NCBI GenBank assembly: GCA_910587945.1
Contig: CAJUNI010000003.1
Location: 1-64,000 of the forward strand
Direction: 5' to 3'
From: an uncultured Parvibacter sp.
Lineage (GTDB): Bacteria; Actinomycetota; Coriobacteriia; Coriobacteriales; Eggerthellaceae
DNA: 64,000 nt
The notes beneath the pieces are model-generated. The model saw only the letters and a program-made list of their open reading frames with translations. It was not told where the DNA came from and ran no database searches. A program made the translations under genes and the position numbers. How positions within the stretch are numbered: position 1 is the first letter of the stretch; each line of letters begins with the position of its first letter. This document shows, piece after piece, positions 36,189-45,009 of this stretch.

Positions 36189-36590
36189 CTACTGGGCTTT
36201 CTTCCCCTTGCTGCGCGGAAAACGCATCAGGTGCCTCTCATTGAACTGCCCCACCTTCGTACACCCGAAACGGGTGAACTTAATGAGAGCCGCAAATAGA
36301 GCCGCGGCCATGAACCCAAGCGGGAACAGTCCCATGCAGACCCAAGTATACCAGGCCACGCCCTCCCCAAGCCCGACAGACAGCACAATTTGCGTGGCAA
36401 TGACAGGAAGAATGCCTACCGCGCACCCAAATGCGATGAACACCACGAGCGTCCACCAAAACAGCCACACCAAACAGCGTGTGAGCCACATGAGCGACGA
36501 CTTGATAGCCCCATCAGGAGCCTCACCCTCATAAAGCGCAACGTCAATCTCATCAAACTCGGTGATCTTCTTGTTCGGCTTTTTCGACAT
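36189..36590 (-). CDS. Small membrane protein, 133 aa, two or three helices
   Basis: Begins MSKKPNKKITEFDEIDVALY. Hydrophobic stretches at about 40-60 (LVWLFWWTLVVFIAFGCAVG), 60-75 and 85-105 (CMGLFPLGFMAAALFAALI), with a basic C-terminus. It lies 32 bases upstream of the 310-aa gene, in line with the transfer module. Probable inner-membrane component of the secretion channel; the family is not recognised. Confidence 0.65.
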   Translation of the reverse strand: MSKKPNKKITEFDEIDVALYEGEAPDGAIKSSLMWLTRCLVWLFWWTLVVFIAFGCAVGILPVIATQIVLSVGLGEGVAWYTWVCMGLFPLGFMAAALFAALIKFTRFGCTKVGQFNERHLMRFPRSKGKKAQ

Positions 36591-36627
36591 GTCTAAATCC
36601 TTTCGCGTCTCTTCTCGAATCTTTCTT

Positions 36628-37242
36628 TTAACCCTCAGCGCGAGTCAAAATCATACCTGCCGGAAGCAGAATGTTGTCACTGTCTGCCTCGGTCTTGAAC
36701 GTCACTCCGAACAAGCGCGTAGACGTATTGCCTGCATCACCCGTCACATCCGCCTCGATAACAGCAAGCCACTCGTAACGTGACCCGACCCCTGTGAGGT
36801 AATACGTAGCGTTCTTAAACGCCATGTTTAGCCCTGCGTCATCAACCGCATTCCCGCCGTCCTCATAGGGCACCACCTCGGGGAAGAACTCGACAAGCAT
36901 CGGATCATCTGCGGGCACCCCGAGCTGGGCTGAAAGCACGTCTCGGGCCTCCTTGTACTGCTCGAAATTCGACCAAGTGAACAGCTTTTCGAACACCTTG
37001 GTGGCCATAGCCTCATCATGAGCCACACGTTCTGCCGAATACCCGCGAGCCTGCTCCGCCGCCGCCGTATCTGCCGACACCGTGGCCGACTTCACTGCAT
37101 CCAGACGGCTTGTGAGACTTGCCAGCTGGGCCCGTTGGGACGCCAGCTCAGCCTCAGCAGACGAGCTCACCATAACAAACCCGCCGAGCGTGATTGCCAG
37201 AACAACACCAGAGGCGATCATACCTATCGTACTTTTGCGCAT
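36628..37242 (-). CDS. Bitopic membrane protein, VirB8/TcpC-like layout, 204 aa
   Basis: Short cytoplasmic start MRKST, one membrane helix (IGMIASGVVLAITLGGFVMV), a coiled-coil stretch (ELASQRAQLASLTSRLDAV), then an extracellular mixed alpha/beta domain ending with strands (YEWLAVIEADVTG, RLFGVTFKT). This layout matches VirB8/TcpC-type channel proteins, although overall identity cannot be judged here. It is a paralogue in layout of the next gene upstream (37256-37906). Confidence 0.6.
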   Translation of the reverse strand: MRKSTIGMIASGVVLAITLGGFVMVSSSAEAELASQRAQLASLTSRLDAVKSATVSADTAAAEQARGYSAERVAHDEAMATKVFEKLFTWSNFEQYKEARDVLSAQLGVPADDPMLVEFFPEVVPYEDGGNAVDDAGLNMAFKNATYYLTGVGSRYEWLAVIEADVTGDAGNTSTRLFGVTFKTEADSDNILLPAGMILTRAEG

Positions 37243-37255
37243 ATCCCGTCTCCCC

Positions 37256-37906
37256 CTAATTCAGACCATCGGCTTCGCCCGGAGCATAAGCCGCATACAA
37301 GGGGCATGTACCCCATTCCATAGACGAGAACGTCTTGGTTTCGCTGTTGTAGACCGCGGTGGCCCAGGCAATGACACCGCTATCGCGATTCGCCTCGGAC
37401 TTATCCGCAGCGGTCATCAGCCAAACTACATTCAGACTCGGGCCCGTGTACTCATAATCAGCCAGGAAGGTCCAGGTGGCCTCACATTGAGAATCGACCT
37501 TCACCCACGGTGCCGTAGCCGGCCCCTCCCCGCCCTCGACATACTGGGCCATCTCATGGGCAAGCTCCATGCCACGCTCATCAGTCAGTTCAGGCGATGC
37601 CATCTGAGTCTGAATCTCAGCCACCGCAGCCCCTGCCCCGGCACAACTTTGGGCCTGCTGCGCCGCTTCCTCTTCAGTCACCGGCTCCACTGCCTCAGCC
37701 TGGGCAATCTGTCCCTCGATATCGGCTATCTGCTGTTCTAGTGCAGCCGATTCAGTAGATGCAGCATCGGCCGTGAGCACAAGGCCCACACCGAATCCTA
37801 CCGCACCGACCAAACACCCGCTGATAACGAGCTTGCGCCACAGCGGCGTCTTCGGCGTCCCTTGAACTGCAGTCTCATCGATGGGATTGTCAGTTAGAGT
37901 TGCCAT
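37256..37906 (-). CDS. Bitopic membrane protein, paralogue of 204-aa protein, 216 aa
   Basis: ATG 37906 has AAGGAGG upstream and is preferred to the upstream start at 37936. Cytoplasmic Thr/Pro-rich start, one membrane helix (LVISGCLVGAVGFGVGLVLT), a coiled coil (ALEQQIADIEGQIAQAEAVE), then an extracellular domain with WTFLADYEYTGPSLNVVWLM and a WATAVYNSETKTFSSM strand pair. Same order of parts as its neighbour, suggesting duplication of a VirB8-like subunit. An extended minus 10 lies at 37956-37961. Confidence 0.6.
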   Translation of the reverse strand: MATLTDNPIDETAVQGTPKTPLWRKLVISGCLVGAVGFGVGLVLTADAASTESAALEQQIADIEGQIAQAEAVEPVTEEEAAQQAQSCAGAGAAVAEIQTQMASPELTDERGMELAHEMAQYVEGGEGPATAPWVKVDSQCEATWTFLADYEYTGPSLNVVWLMTAADKSEANRDSGVIAWATAVYNSETKTFSSMEWGTCPLYAAYAPGEADGLN

Positions 37907-37955
37907 ACAACTCTCACACCTCCTTATGGATCGCATCTTCTCTCAGATGCCACCC

Positions 37956-37961
37956 ATTATA
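37956..37961 (-). promoter_or_regulatory. Extended minus 10 (TATGGTATAAT) before 216-aa gene
   Basis: Located between the stop of the wall hydrolase gene and the AAGGAGG site of the next gene. The minus 35 is weak. Confidence 0.5.
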
Positions 37962-37997
37962 CCATAAGCCAGGCCATGGCTTGTTGTTTTTTCCTTC

Positions 37998-39968
37998 TTA
38001 CTTGCCGATCAAACTGTACGTGGTATCCCCATCGGGTTGCACGCAACGGAACACCCGGTACTCCGACTGCGAGAACTCATACTGCATGTCACCACACTCA
38101 GGCGGACGATCACCGATGGAACCAGACACAATGTTATACCCTGTACCCAACTCATCACCGTGAATGGAAAGCAAGATCTCGTTGCCCACGTAGATGCCCG
38201 TATGCCCATCGCGCAAAAAAACGTCACCCGGCAGAAGTGCGGCTTCGCCATCCGTTTTCCATGCTGTGACCTCTTCCCACTTCTTGTCGCCACCCGAAAG
38301 CACATAGGCGCCGTCACCAGTCACGTAATCAAGCTGGTTATCGGTCAAATACATCGGGTAAGTCATATCTGTACCCGACCACTGAAGAGCCGTGGCAACC
38401 GTAATATCGCACGATTTGTAGTAATAGTTCTCACCCATACCCTGGTCGCGACCGGCCCAAACACCTTGGCGCACCGTCTTCCAAAGCTCGGTGCCATCAT
38501 CACTGTGGCCGCGCGTCGGCCACGCATAAGACGCCGCTGCCTTTGCTGCGCTCGAATTGTCCACATTGGCCACCAGCTTACGGCAATTGCGCTTGACCTC
38601 CTGATTAGACGAAGAATCCGCAGCGCCAAGCCCAGCACCGGACTCATCCAGTACGCCGCCGCCCATGGAAATACCAGACCAATGGCCCTTGTTCGTGTAC
38701 GACGCCACCCGCTTGCCTGCAAGCTCGGGATGATTGTTGGCCGCTCCCGGATTGGTGCCAGGCCCACCGAGCGCCTTGGGCTTCTGCTCGAACTCCAACA
38801 CACAGTGGCCATCGTTGTGGCCCCACTCATTGCACCCAGGGTCAGTGGAACGCTTCACGTCAAACAGAATGCAATCAAGAGCCGTGCCATCATCAAGATA
38901 GAAGACTACATTGTCGCCCACGTTGCCATAAGTCGTGGTCGTGGCCACCAAGAGCTTGCCGTCATAGGTGAGCGTACCATACTCATCGGCCTCGGCCCCC
39001 TTGGCCTTCCACTGCAGCCAAATACCTTGCAGGGCAGACGCCGCCACCCCAGTCGACGTGATGCCGTCACTCAGATACCAGCCGTCAGTCCAGATAGCCG
39101 AGTAACTGTACACGTCGCCCAATCCGTCGGGAATAGCATTGTCTCCAATCCCTGTGCCTGTCACGGCCAGCTGCTTTTTGCCATCGACCGTACAGTCGAT
39201 CACGTCGCCCACCTGCGTGTTGTGGGCATAGGACACAAACGCAGCCCCGCCCACGCCAGCCGTGCCGATGATGACAGCCAGGGCCGCGGGCAGAGCTACG
39301 CTCGCAACCGCTGAGGCCGTCCCCGCGGCCATTCCCGTTACAGCACTGATAGCATCGCCCACAACGTTCACAGCGCCGCTGAAAGCGCCTGAGATGGCCG
39401 CTCCTGCACTGGACAGCGCGTTACCCACGGCAGCACCGGCATTGGAGAGCATGGCCATGGGGCTGAACGAGGACACTGCCTCGCCAACCCCCTGCATAGT
39501 CGCCTGAGCTGCAGCGACCGCTTCGGTGGTCTTTTCCGCAGCCACATGGACGCCTCCGATCACAGCGGCGTTCTTACCGCCCTCAGCACCGGCGCCAACC
39601 TTTTCGATGCCGTCCTTGAGCTTGGAGAGCTCACCCCCCTCGCCCTGATTCGCAGCCCCCTCGACACCACCTTCAGCTTCGCCCTCGGCAGTCAAATCAA
39701 GCGAGTTGCCGTCTTGCTTCGAAGTCTCTTCAGCACTGTCGTCTGCAAACGCATTGAGCTTGGAGTCCTTCTCCGCCCCACCATCAGGCTGCACATCCAA
39801 CTCTTCACCTGCAGGCTCGGCCTTCCCAATCTCGGCACCGGAGCCTCCACCCCCCGTGAAGGCGCCCATCTTATCCGTCATATTATCCTTGGAAGCAGCC
39901 GCCGTACGCATGCCGCCTTCAGCGGCAGCCCCGGCATTGGCCATGCCCGCTGCACTTTCGATACCCAC
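37998..39968 (-). CDS. Membrane-anchored NlpC/P60-like cell-wall hydrolase of the secretion system, 656 aa
   Basis: GTG start at 39968 after AGGGGG. Residues 1-150 are Ala/Gly/Glu-rich and disordered. A hydrophobic Ala-rich section around 165-250 ends in a membrane helix (VALPAALAVIIGTAGVGGAA). The extracellular part has a beta domain and, at the C-terminus, a papain-like hydrolase: Cys in YKSCDITVATAL, then LLPGDVFLRDGHTGIYVG with His. This order Cys...His-x-G is NlpC/P60- or CHAP-like. In Gram-positive transfer systems such an enzyme opens peptidoglycan for the channel (VirB1 role). The long low-complexity N-terminus is unusual. Confidence 0.72.
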   Translation of the reverse strand: MGIESAAGMANAGAAAEGGMRTAAASKDNMTDKMGAFTGGGGSGAEIGKAEPAGEELDVQPDGGAEKDSKLNAFADDSAEETSKQDGNSLDLTAEGEAEGGVEGAANQGEGGELSKLKDGIEKVGAGAEGGKNAAVIGGVHVAAEKTTEAVAAAQATMQGVGEAVSSFSPMAMLSNAGAAVGNALSSAGAAISGAFSGAVNVVGDAISAVTGMAAGTASAVASVALPAALAVIIGTAGVGGAAFVSYAHNTQVGDVIDCTVDGKKQLAVTGTGIGDNAIPDGLGDVYSYSAIWTDGWYLSDGITSTGVAASALQGIWLQWKAKGAEADEYGTLTYDGKLLVATTTTYGNVGDNVVFYLDDGTALDCILFDVKRSTDPGCNEWGHNDGHCVLEFEQKPKALGGPGTNPGAANNHPELAGKRVASYTNKGHWSGISMGGGVLDESGAGLGAADSSSNQEVKRNCRKLVANVDNSSAAKAAASYAWPTRGHSDDGTELWKTVRQGVWAGRDQGMGENYYYKSCDITVATALQWSGTDMTYPMYLTDNQLDYVTGDGAYVLSGGDKKWEEVTAWKTDGEAALLPGDVFLRDGHTGIYVGNEILLSIHGDELGTGYNIVSGSIGDRPPECGDMQYEFSQSEYRVFRCVQPDGDTTYSLIGK

Positions 39969-39987
39969 GTCGACCCCCTAACCAGCT

Positions 39988-41229
39988 CTAGTAAACTGTC
40001 GCGCACTCAGCGTCCGAACGCACCGTAGCCGCCGCCGCGGCCTCATCAGCCGTGATCTCAGCGTCCAAAAGCGCCCGCAGATGCTTCACCTGATAATCGT
40101 GCTTGAGCGTATAGTACTCATTCCAAGCATTCGTCAGAAGCGAGATGTCGGATTGATAGGTCTGATACTGCGAATCAGACGTGCTGGACAGTTGGGTAAT
40201 AGGCGTACCGCCTACCGTCTTCCAATCCTCCATCTTAGGCAGCTCAAACGTGCTATTGCTCGCCTCAGCCGTCATATCGGTCAGATACTTCGAAGCCGAA
40301 CGACCCGAACCCTCGCGCTGCACGATAGTGTCCAGGTAACCCTCGCTGATAGAACCGCTGCGCCAATCGAAGTCGAAACCACCGGGCACACGACTGGCAG
40401 CCACCAACGTGCGATTGCCCTCTTCATCCACCTCAATGACATCCCCGGCAATTGCCGCTGGTGCCTCAAGCACAGCCACGCCATCGCGCTCAGCGCGCTC
40501 GGTGTACTCAGTGATCTGATTCAGCTTGATCTCCATCTGCTCCAGAGAATCCTCCAACGTCTCACGCAGCTCGGCCTCCTTAGCCCTCACCACGCACTCC
40601 TCGTACATTGCACGAGCATCAGGCACCTCAGCATCCAGACAAGACGCATGGACCGCATCTTCAGCGCCAGGATTGAAATACAGGCGTACCTGCTCGTACT
40701 TAGAGAACGACGCATCGCTCACGGCTTCTTCACCGCCATCGGAATTGCTATCGGCCATCTGGCGATCCGCACGCAGCACCACGTCCACAATCTGCGTCGG
40801 GAACCCGTCTGCGGCCGTGAGATAGATGCCCACATACCCCGTGGAACCGAACACGTACACTGCGCCCGCAGGAGAGCTCTCAAGCTGTGCACCCTCACCA
40901 TTGGGCTGTGCACCGGTGACGAAAATCGAATACTGCGCCGCATCCGTATTCATGAGCGCGGCGTCCTCGTACTTGATGAGCGCAAGCGCGCGGGTCTTGT
41001 CTGCATTGGCGTACACGCCCTCGACAGACACCGCGGCACCCGACAGCGAGCCGACAGCCCGCTCCGTGTACACCGCCTGCGTACCCAACGTCACACGATC
41101 GTGCTCCTGCTGGGCGAAAAACCCGACTACCGTGAGCACTGCAAGCAACGAGAGCACCACGCACCCGAGCACGAAGAACCGCTCGATCTCGGTGTGCTTA
41201 GATGCTCGAATAAACTCTTTGAAAGCCAT
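39988..41229 (-). CDS. Bitopic membrane protein of secretion module, 413 aa
   Basis: ATG 41229 follows AAAGGGGAGAG. Short basic cytoplasmic part (MAFKEFIRASKHTEIER), one membrane helix (FFVLGCVVLSLLAVLTVVGF), then a large extracellular domain with a beta-rich first half (GYVGIYLTAADGFPTQIVDV) and a coiled-coil section (RETLEDSLEQMEIKLNQITE). It sits between the VirB2-like and hydrolase genes. Probable structural subunit of the mating channel; not matched to a named family. Confidence 0.62.
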   Translation of the reverse strand: MAFKEFIRASKHTEIERFFVLGCVVLSLLAVLTVVGFFAQQEHDRVTLGTQAVYTERAVGSLSGAAVSVEGVYANADKTRALALIKYEDAALMNTDAAQYSIFVTGAQPNGEGAQLESSPAGAVYVFGSTGYVGIYLTAADGFPTQIVDVVLRADRQMADSNSDGGEEAVSDASFSKYEQVRLYFNPGAEDAVHASCLDAEVPDARAMYEECVVRAKEAELRETLEDSLEQMEIKLNQITEYTERAERDGVAVLEAPAAIAGDVIEVDEEGNRTLVAASRVPGGFDFDWRSGSISEGYLDTIVQREGSGRSASKYLTDMTAEASNSTFELPKMEDWKTVGGTPITQLSSTSDSQYQTYQSDISLLTNAWNEYYTLKHDYQVKHLRALLDAEITADEAAAAATVRSDAECATVY

Positions 41230-41340
41230 ATTCTCTCTCCCCTTTCGTAAGATTTCCCTGCACTCCCGAATACAGGACAGGGACAGGCTGCCTTGCAGAC
41301 AGTCTGTCCCCGACAAAGTGAAACGTCAGAACGTCACAGG

Positions 41341-41694
41341 CTACATGAACAGCGTCGGCAGCCAGGTGGCACCCGTACCGAGCGCCTCAATGGTCTTCTG
41401 ACCACCCGAGGCCACATTGCTGAACAGATTCCAGCCGCCAGTCAGAGCCGCGCCGCCAATGATCAGCAGTATGATGGCCCACACCCAAGACACCTGAGCG
41501 CCCTGGCCGTTCTGGGACTTCTTGATGAGATTGACGATGATAATCACTGCCGCTGCCACAACACCGATGGCGCCGAGCAGCATGATAAGAAGACCGCCCC
41601 AGTTCTGAGCCAGGCTCTTAGCGTTGTTCAGAAAGGAGCCGATATCCCAGGCTGCCATACCGAACATGAGATTGGCCGAAATAGTAGAAAGCAT
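41341..41694 (-). CDS. VirB2/TcpD-like small membrane protein, 117 aa
   Basis: ATG 41694 preceded by GAGAGAGG. Two hydrophobic helices (LLIMLLGAIGVVAAAVIIIV; VWAIILLIIGGAALTGGW) separated by a short basic loop (KKSQNGQGAQ). The size and two-helix pattern are those of VirB2/TrbC pilins or Gram-positive counterparts. It lies directly downstream of the VirB6-like gene. Minus 10 TATAAT at 41781-41786. Confidence 0.65.
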   Translation of the reverse strand: MLSTISANLMFGMAAWDIGSFLNNAKSLAQNWGGLLIMLLGAIGVVAAAVIIIVNLIKKSQNGQGAQVSWVWAIILLIIGGAALTGGWNLFSNVASGGQKTIEALGTGATWLPTLFM

Positions 41695-41780
41695 GATCTA
41701 ATCCTCTCTCGTGAATGCTAATGTGAGCTACCCGCACCATCCTCATCGGTGTGAAGCTCGCTCTCCTTGAACCTCAACCA

Positions 41781-41786
41781 ATTATA
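41781..41786 (-). promoter_or_regulatory. Minus 10 element before VirB2-like gene
   Basis: TCTATAAT on the minus strand, 87 bases upstream of the ATG at 41694, just past the VirB6-like stop. The minus 35 is weak. Confidence 0.4.
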
Positions 41787-41834
41787 GAAGACGCACTCCT
41801 TTCTCGCAACCATTTTCCTGCTAGGTTCCAGGCC

Positions 41835-44800
41835 TTACAAGTCGCCGACATCGGGCTTAATGCTCTTGTGCACCGTTTTCGGTGCAGCTTGCGGCGCTTC
41901 AGGCACGCTCTCAATCGGCGCATCCGACGTGGGCGTCAACTGCTTGCCGCCTGTACGGGGGACAGGAGAGACGCCCGCAGGTGCGCTCTTGCGCGGAGCC
42001 TGGGCCTGGCGCCCTTGCTGCTGCACCTGGGACATGCGCTGAGCACTGGCATTCTGACCCTGGGTGCGAGCAGGAGCCCCCGCAGACGCCGAGGTCTGAC
42101 GGGCACGGGCAGCATCAACGTCACGACCAGCAGTCGCGCCCTTCTGAGCCGCCTGTACACCCTGGGCGCCCTCGGACACGGCACCCACCACGTCGCCCCC
42201 GGCCCCGTGGGCTACGGCCTTAGCAGCATGGACACCCGTCTGCACAGCAGCCGTGCGACGGCGCTGGGACTTGGCCTCAGCATCGGCATCATCTTGCGAC
42301 ACTGACGTGGCGCCGATAGCACGATTCGCCTTGGTCGCCGCAGCCGCGTCGCCCTTAGAGGCGTTCGCATCCACGCGCACAGCCGCCGTGCCATTACCGC
42401 CGCCAGCAGCATCTCCGCCATCGCTCGGGACAGCATCGGGGCTTGCCGGCGCATCCGCACCGCCTGCGCCCGCATCGGGACCCACCCCTTGCTGATCCGC
42501 ACCTTCAACGCCTTGGGTCGTGCCCGCGGACAGCTCCTTCGTCTCGCTGCTCTCGCTGCTATCAGACGAAGAGGCCGCGTCTGCCCCGCCAGCTTTACCA
42601 CCTGCTGCGACCGCAGCCACACCAGGAGCAGTGCCGCTCGCAGCCTCAGCACCATTGTTGCCGCCAAAGCGCTTAGCTGCCATGTAACCGCCAGCTACGT
42701 TGCCAGCTGCTGCGCCAAGACCCGCAGCCATAGCGGGATTCATACCGCTGTTTGTAGGCTCAGCACCGATTACCCGGGACACAATGCCCTCAACCGTCTC
42801 GTTCACAGCCTTCGTCATGGCCTTGCGCACACGCAGCGCCATGATGATGAAGATGATCAGAACGATGATCATGAACACATATGAACCGAAAAGCACCACC
42901 AGATTCTGAGACGTACCGCCACCGGCAAGCATCGCAGGGATCTTCGTGGACACATAATCATTCACGAGCAACAACATGTCGCACATGAACGCATAAGCGA
43001 AGAACGACACCAAAATCTCAACAGCCATGATTGCTGTGAGCGACACCACCTTCACAATAGACGGAATGACGCCAAGAACCCCGAAAGGAAGCGAAAGCAA
43101 AAGTGAAATACCGTGCTTAAAGTTGTTGATGAGCATACCGAAAATATATGCGATCGCGATAATCGAAAAGGCAATCAACATAAGCACGGCATTTGCCCAG
43201 AGCACAAACCCATAGAAACCCGTACCCACGGAGTTCACGCTGTAATGGCGCAGAACACCGGTATCAATTACCGCCTTATCCGCAGAATGAACCTGCACGC
43301 TGTTATTTACAAACTGCGAGTTCAGGTAGTTGTACATACCGATGGTGGATAGACCCTTACCATTCTGATGGAAATACGTGTACCCCGTTGAAGGACTACC
43401 ATTAGCTCCCAGATTGCCATCCATGAACCAGTTGAGGTAACCATCCAGTTGCTTCACCTTATCATCCTTAGGCTGGAACAAACCACCCTTGTAATTCTCC
43501 GCCTTCGTCATACCCTCCAGATACACAACCAAATCCTCACGATTGAAATCACTCGCAGCCTCAAGATCGTTCTGAGCCCGCATCTTAGCCGTTGACTCAA
43601 AATTGGAAGCCAACACCGTATCGTTCCCGATGAAACGCATAAGCATGTTGAGCGATGTGTTAAACGATGCCAAGCGCGTGCTCATACTGGTCAAATCGCT
43701 GTTATCACCGTTCGTTGCAGGATCACGCTCATCGGTGTCCCACGTGTACCCGTCAGCCAAGCCCCCTGCAAAACCATGCAGAGTATTGTACAAACCGGCC
43801 TTCTGATTGATGGCAAACGCATACTCCCGAATTCGACCAAGGGTCTCACCGCTGGCATTACCGCCCACACCGTCCCGCTGATCCGGTTCGAGCTTAAACT
43901 CCATACCATCGGGCACGGCCAGCTGGTTGTTGATTGCCCAGCTCTCAAAGTCGACGAAATTCGATGCGATAACCGTGTCCGCGTTCATGTTCGTACCGTC
44001 CATTTCAGCGGCCATCGCATCCAAAGCAGACGTATAGAGCGTGCCGAGCAACGGAATACCGAGTGCGATAAAAGCCACTCGGATAACTAACTGCTTCGCT
44101 TTGTGGCTCACCGACCCAGCATCAGCCTGCTTACCCCGAGCACGTGCGACCATCCACAAACCCCATGTGAACACAAGCCCGATCATGAACAACGGCACAA
44201 GTACCTCGAACCCAAGCGACTGCAGGGTCTTGTACATCGAGGAGAACGTGCCCATGACAGCCGAATTTTCCCAAATCTGGCCGCCAACCTGATATTCACC
44301 GATCGCATTATTGAACAGCGCAAACGGATTGAATGCCTGAATGAGCCCGATAGTCAGACCCATGGCGTGACTTGTCAGAGACGCGAACATATAGCAAACG
44401 AACATGATCGAACCCAGCAGGCTTCGCAGGATGTCATTGAGGAAAGACATGCCGCTAGCTACCGAGTCAAAGCCCATAAGCCCGAGCAGATAACCGTAAC
44501 GACTATAGCTCTGAAAAGGGTGGTGGTTCGTCGCATAAGCGTTGTCCATGGCCATGAAAGCATCCGAAGAGATACTGGCCGCAGCCTGGCTGAACAAGTT
44601 GATGGTGAAACCAAGCATCTCAATATCGGCATTATCGGGATCTACAAACCCGATAAGACCCGAATCATCACCCGGTTGCCAGAGCATCGAGCTTGAATCT
44701 TCCCCCGGATACTTCGTATCCAGCTCGTTTTTCGCCAACGCACTCTGGAACTGACTCGATGCCATCGTGGAAATCGAAGAGAACGACACGTCCTTGACAT

Positions 44801-44903
44801 CATCGGCCCATGCCGTGCTCGGAATCAAACACGCGAGTGCCATGACGCACGCCATAACCGCAGCAATCAGCTTGACAAAACCGGTGTTCGCGACCTTTCC
44901 CAT
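41835..44903 (-). CDS. VirB6/TrbL-like polytopic membrane protein, 1022 aa
   Basis: ATG 44903 has GGGGAGAG upstream; the earlier start at 44942 is unsupported. Signal-like first helix (LIAAVMACVMALACLIPSTAWA), then several membrane helices: LGSIMFVCYMFASLTSHAMG, LVPLFMIGLVFTWGLWMV, a further pair, and a cluster around residues 570-700 (VLMLIAFSIIAIAYIFGMLI; VVLFGSYVFMIIVLIIFIIM). The last 300 residues are a hydrophilic Ala/Gly/Ser/Gln-rich tail with ESVPEAPQAAPKTV near the end. This is the layout of VirB6/TrbL/TcpH channel proteins. The very long low-complexity cytoplasmic tail is typical of Gram-positive versions. Confidence 0.72.
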   Translation of the reverse strand: MGKVANTGFVKLIAAVMACVMALACLIPSTAWADDVKDVSFSSISTMASSQFQSALAKNELDTKYPGEDSSSMLWQPGDDSGLIGFVDPDNADIEMLGFTINLFSQAAASISSDAFMAMDNAYATNHHPFQSYSRYGYLLGLMGFDSVASGMSFLNDILRSLLGSIMFVCYMFASLTSHAMGLTIGLIQAFNPFALFNNAIGEYQVGGQIWENSAVMGTFSSMYKTLQSLGFEVLVPLFMIGLVFTWGLWMVARARGKQADAGSVSHKAKQLVIRVAFIALGIPLLGTLYTSALDAMAAEMDGTNMNADTVIASNFVDFESWAINNQLAVPDGMEFKLEPDQRDGVGGNASGETLGRIREYAFAINQKAGLYNTLHGFAGGLADGYTWDTDERDPATNGDNSDLTSMSTRLASFNTSLNMLMRFIGNDTVLASNFESTAKMRAQNDLEAASDFNREDLVVYLEGMTKAENYKGGLFQPKDDKVKQLDGYLNWFMDGNLGANGSPSTGYTYFHQNGKGLSTIGMYNYLNSQFVNNSVQVHSADKAVIDTGVLRHYSVNSVGTGFYGFVLWANAVLMLIAFSIIAIAYIFGMLINNFKHGISLLLSLPFGVLGVIPSIVKVVSLTAIMAVEILVSFFAYAFMCDMLLLVNDYVSTKIPAMLAGGGTSQNLVVLFGSYVFMIIVLIIFIIMALRVRKAMTKAVNETVEGIVSRVIGAEPTNSGMNPAMAAGLGAAAGNVAGGYMAAKRFGGNNGAEAASGTAPGVAAVAAGGKAGGADAASSSDSSESSETKELSAGTTQGVEGADQQGVGPDAGAGGADAPASPDAVPSDGGDAAGGGNGTAAVRVDANASKGDAAAATKANRAIGATSVSQDDADAEAKSQRRRTAAVQTGVHAAKAVAHGAGGDVVGAVSEGAQGVQAAQKGATAGRDVDAARARQTSASAGAPARTQGQNASAQRMSQVQQQGRQAQAPRKSAPAGVSPVPRTGGKQLTPTSDAPIESVPEAPQAAPKTVHKSIKPDVGDL

Positions 44904-44995
44904 AATCATCTCTCCCCATAACAGGCGACCGCCCTCACCCATTTCGAAAGCGGTCGCCTTATGTTTCTCTCAATTCCCGTTTGAACCTAGCGTCA

Positions 44996-45001
44996 ATTAT
45001 A
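44996..45001 (-). promoter_or_regulatory. Minus 10 element before VirB6-like gene
   Basis: ATGTATAAT on the minus strand, about 93 bases upstream of the ATG at 44903 and overlapping the stop region of the VirB4-like gene. No clear minus 35. Confidence 0.4.
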
Positions 45002-45009
45002 CATGAAAC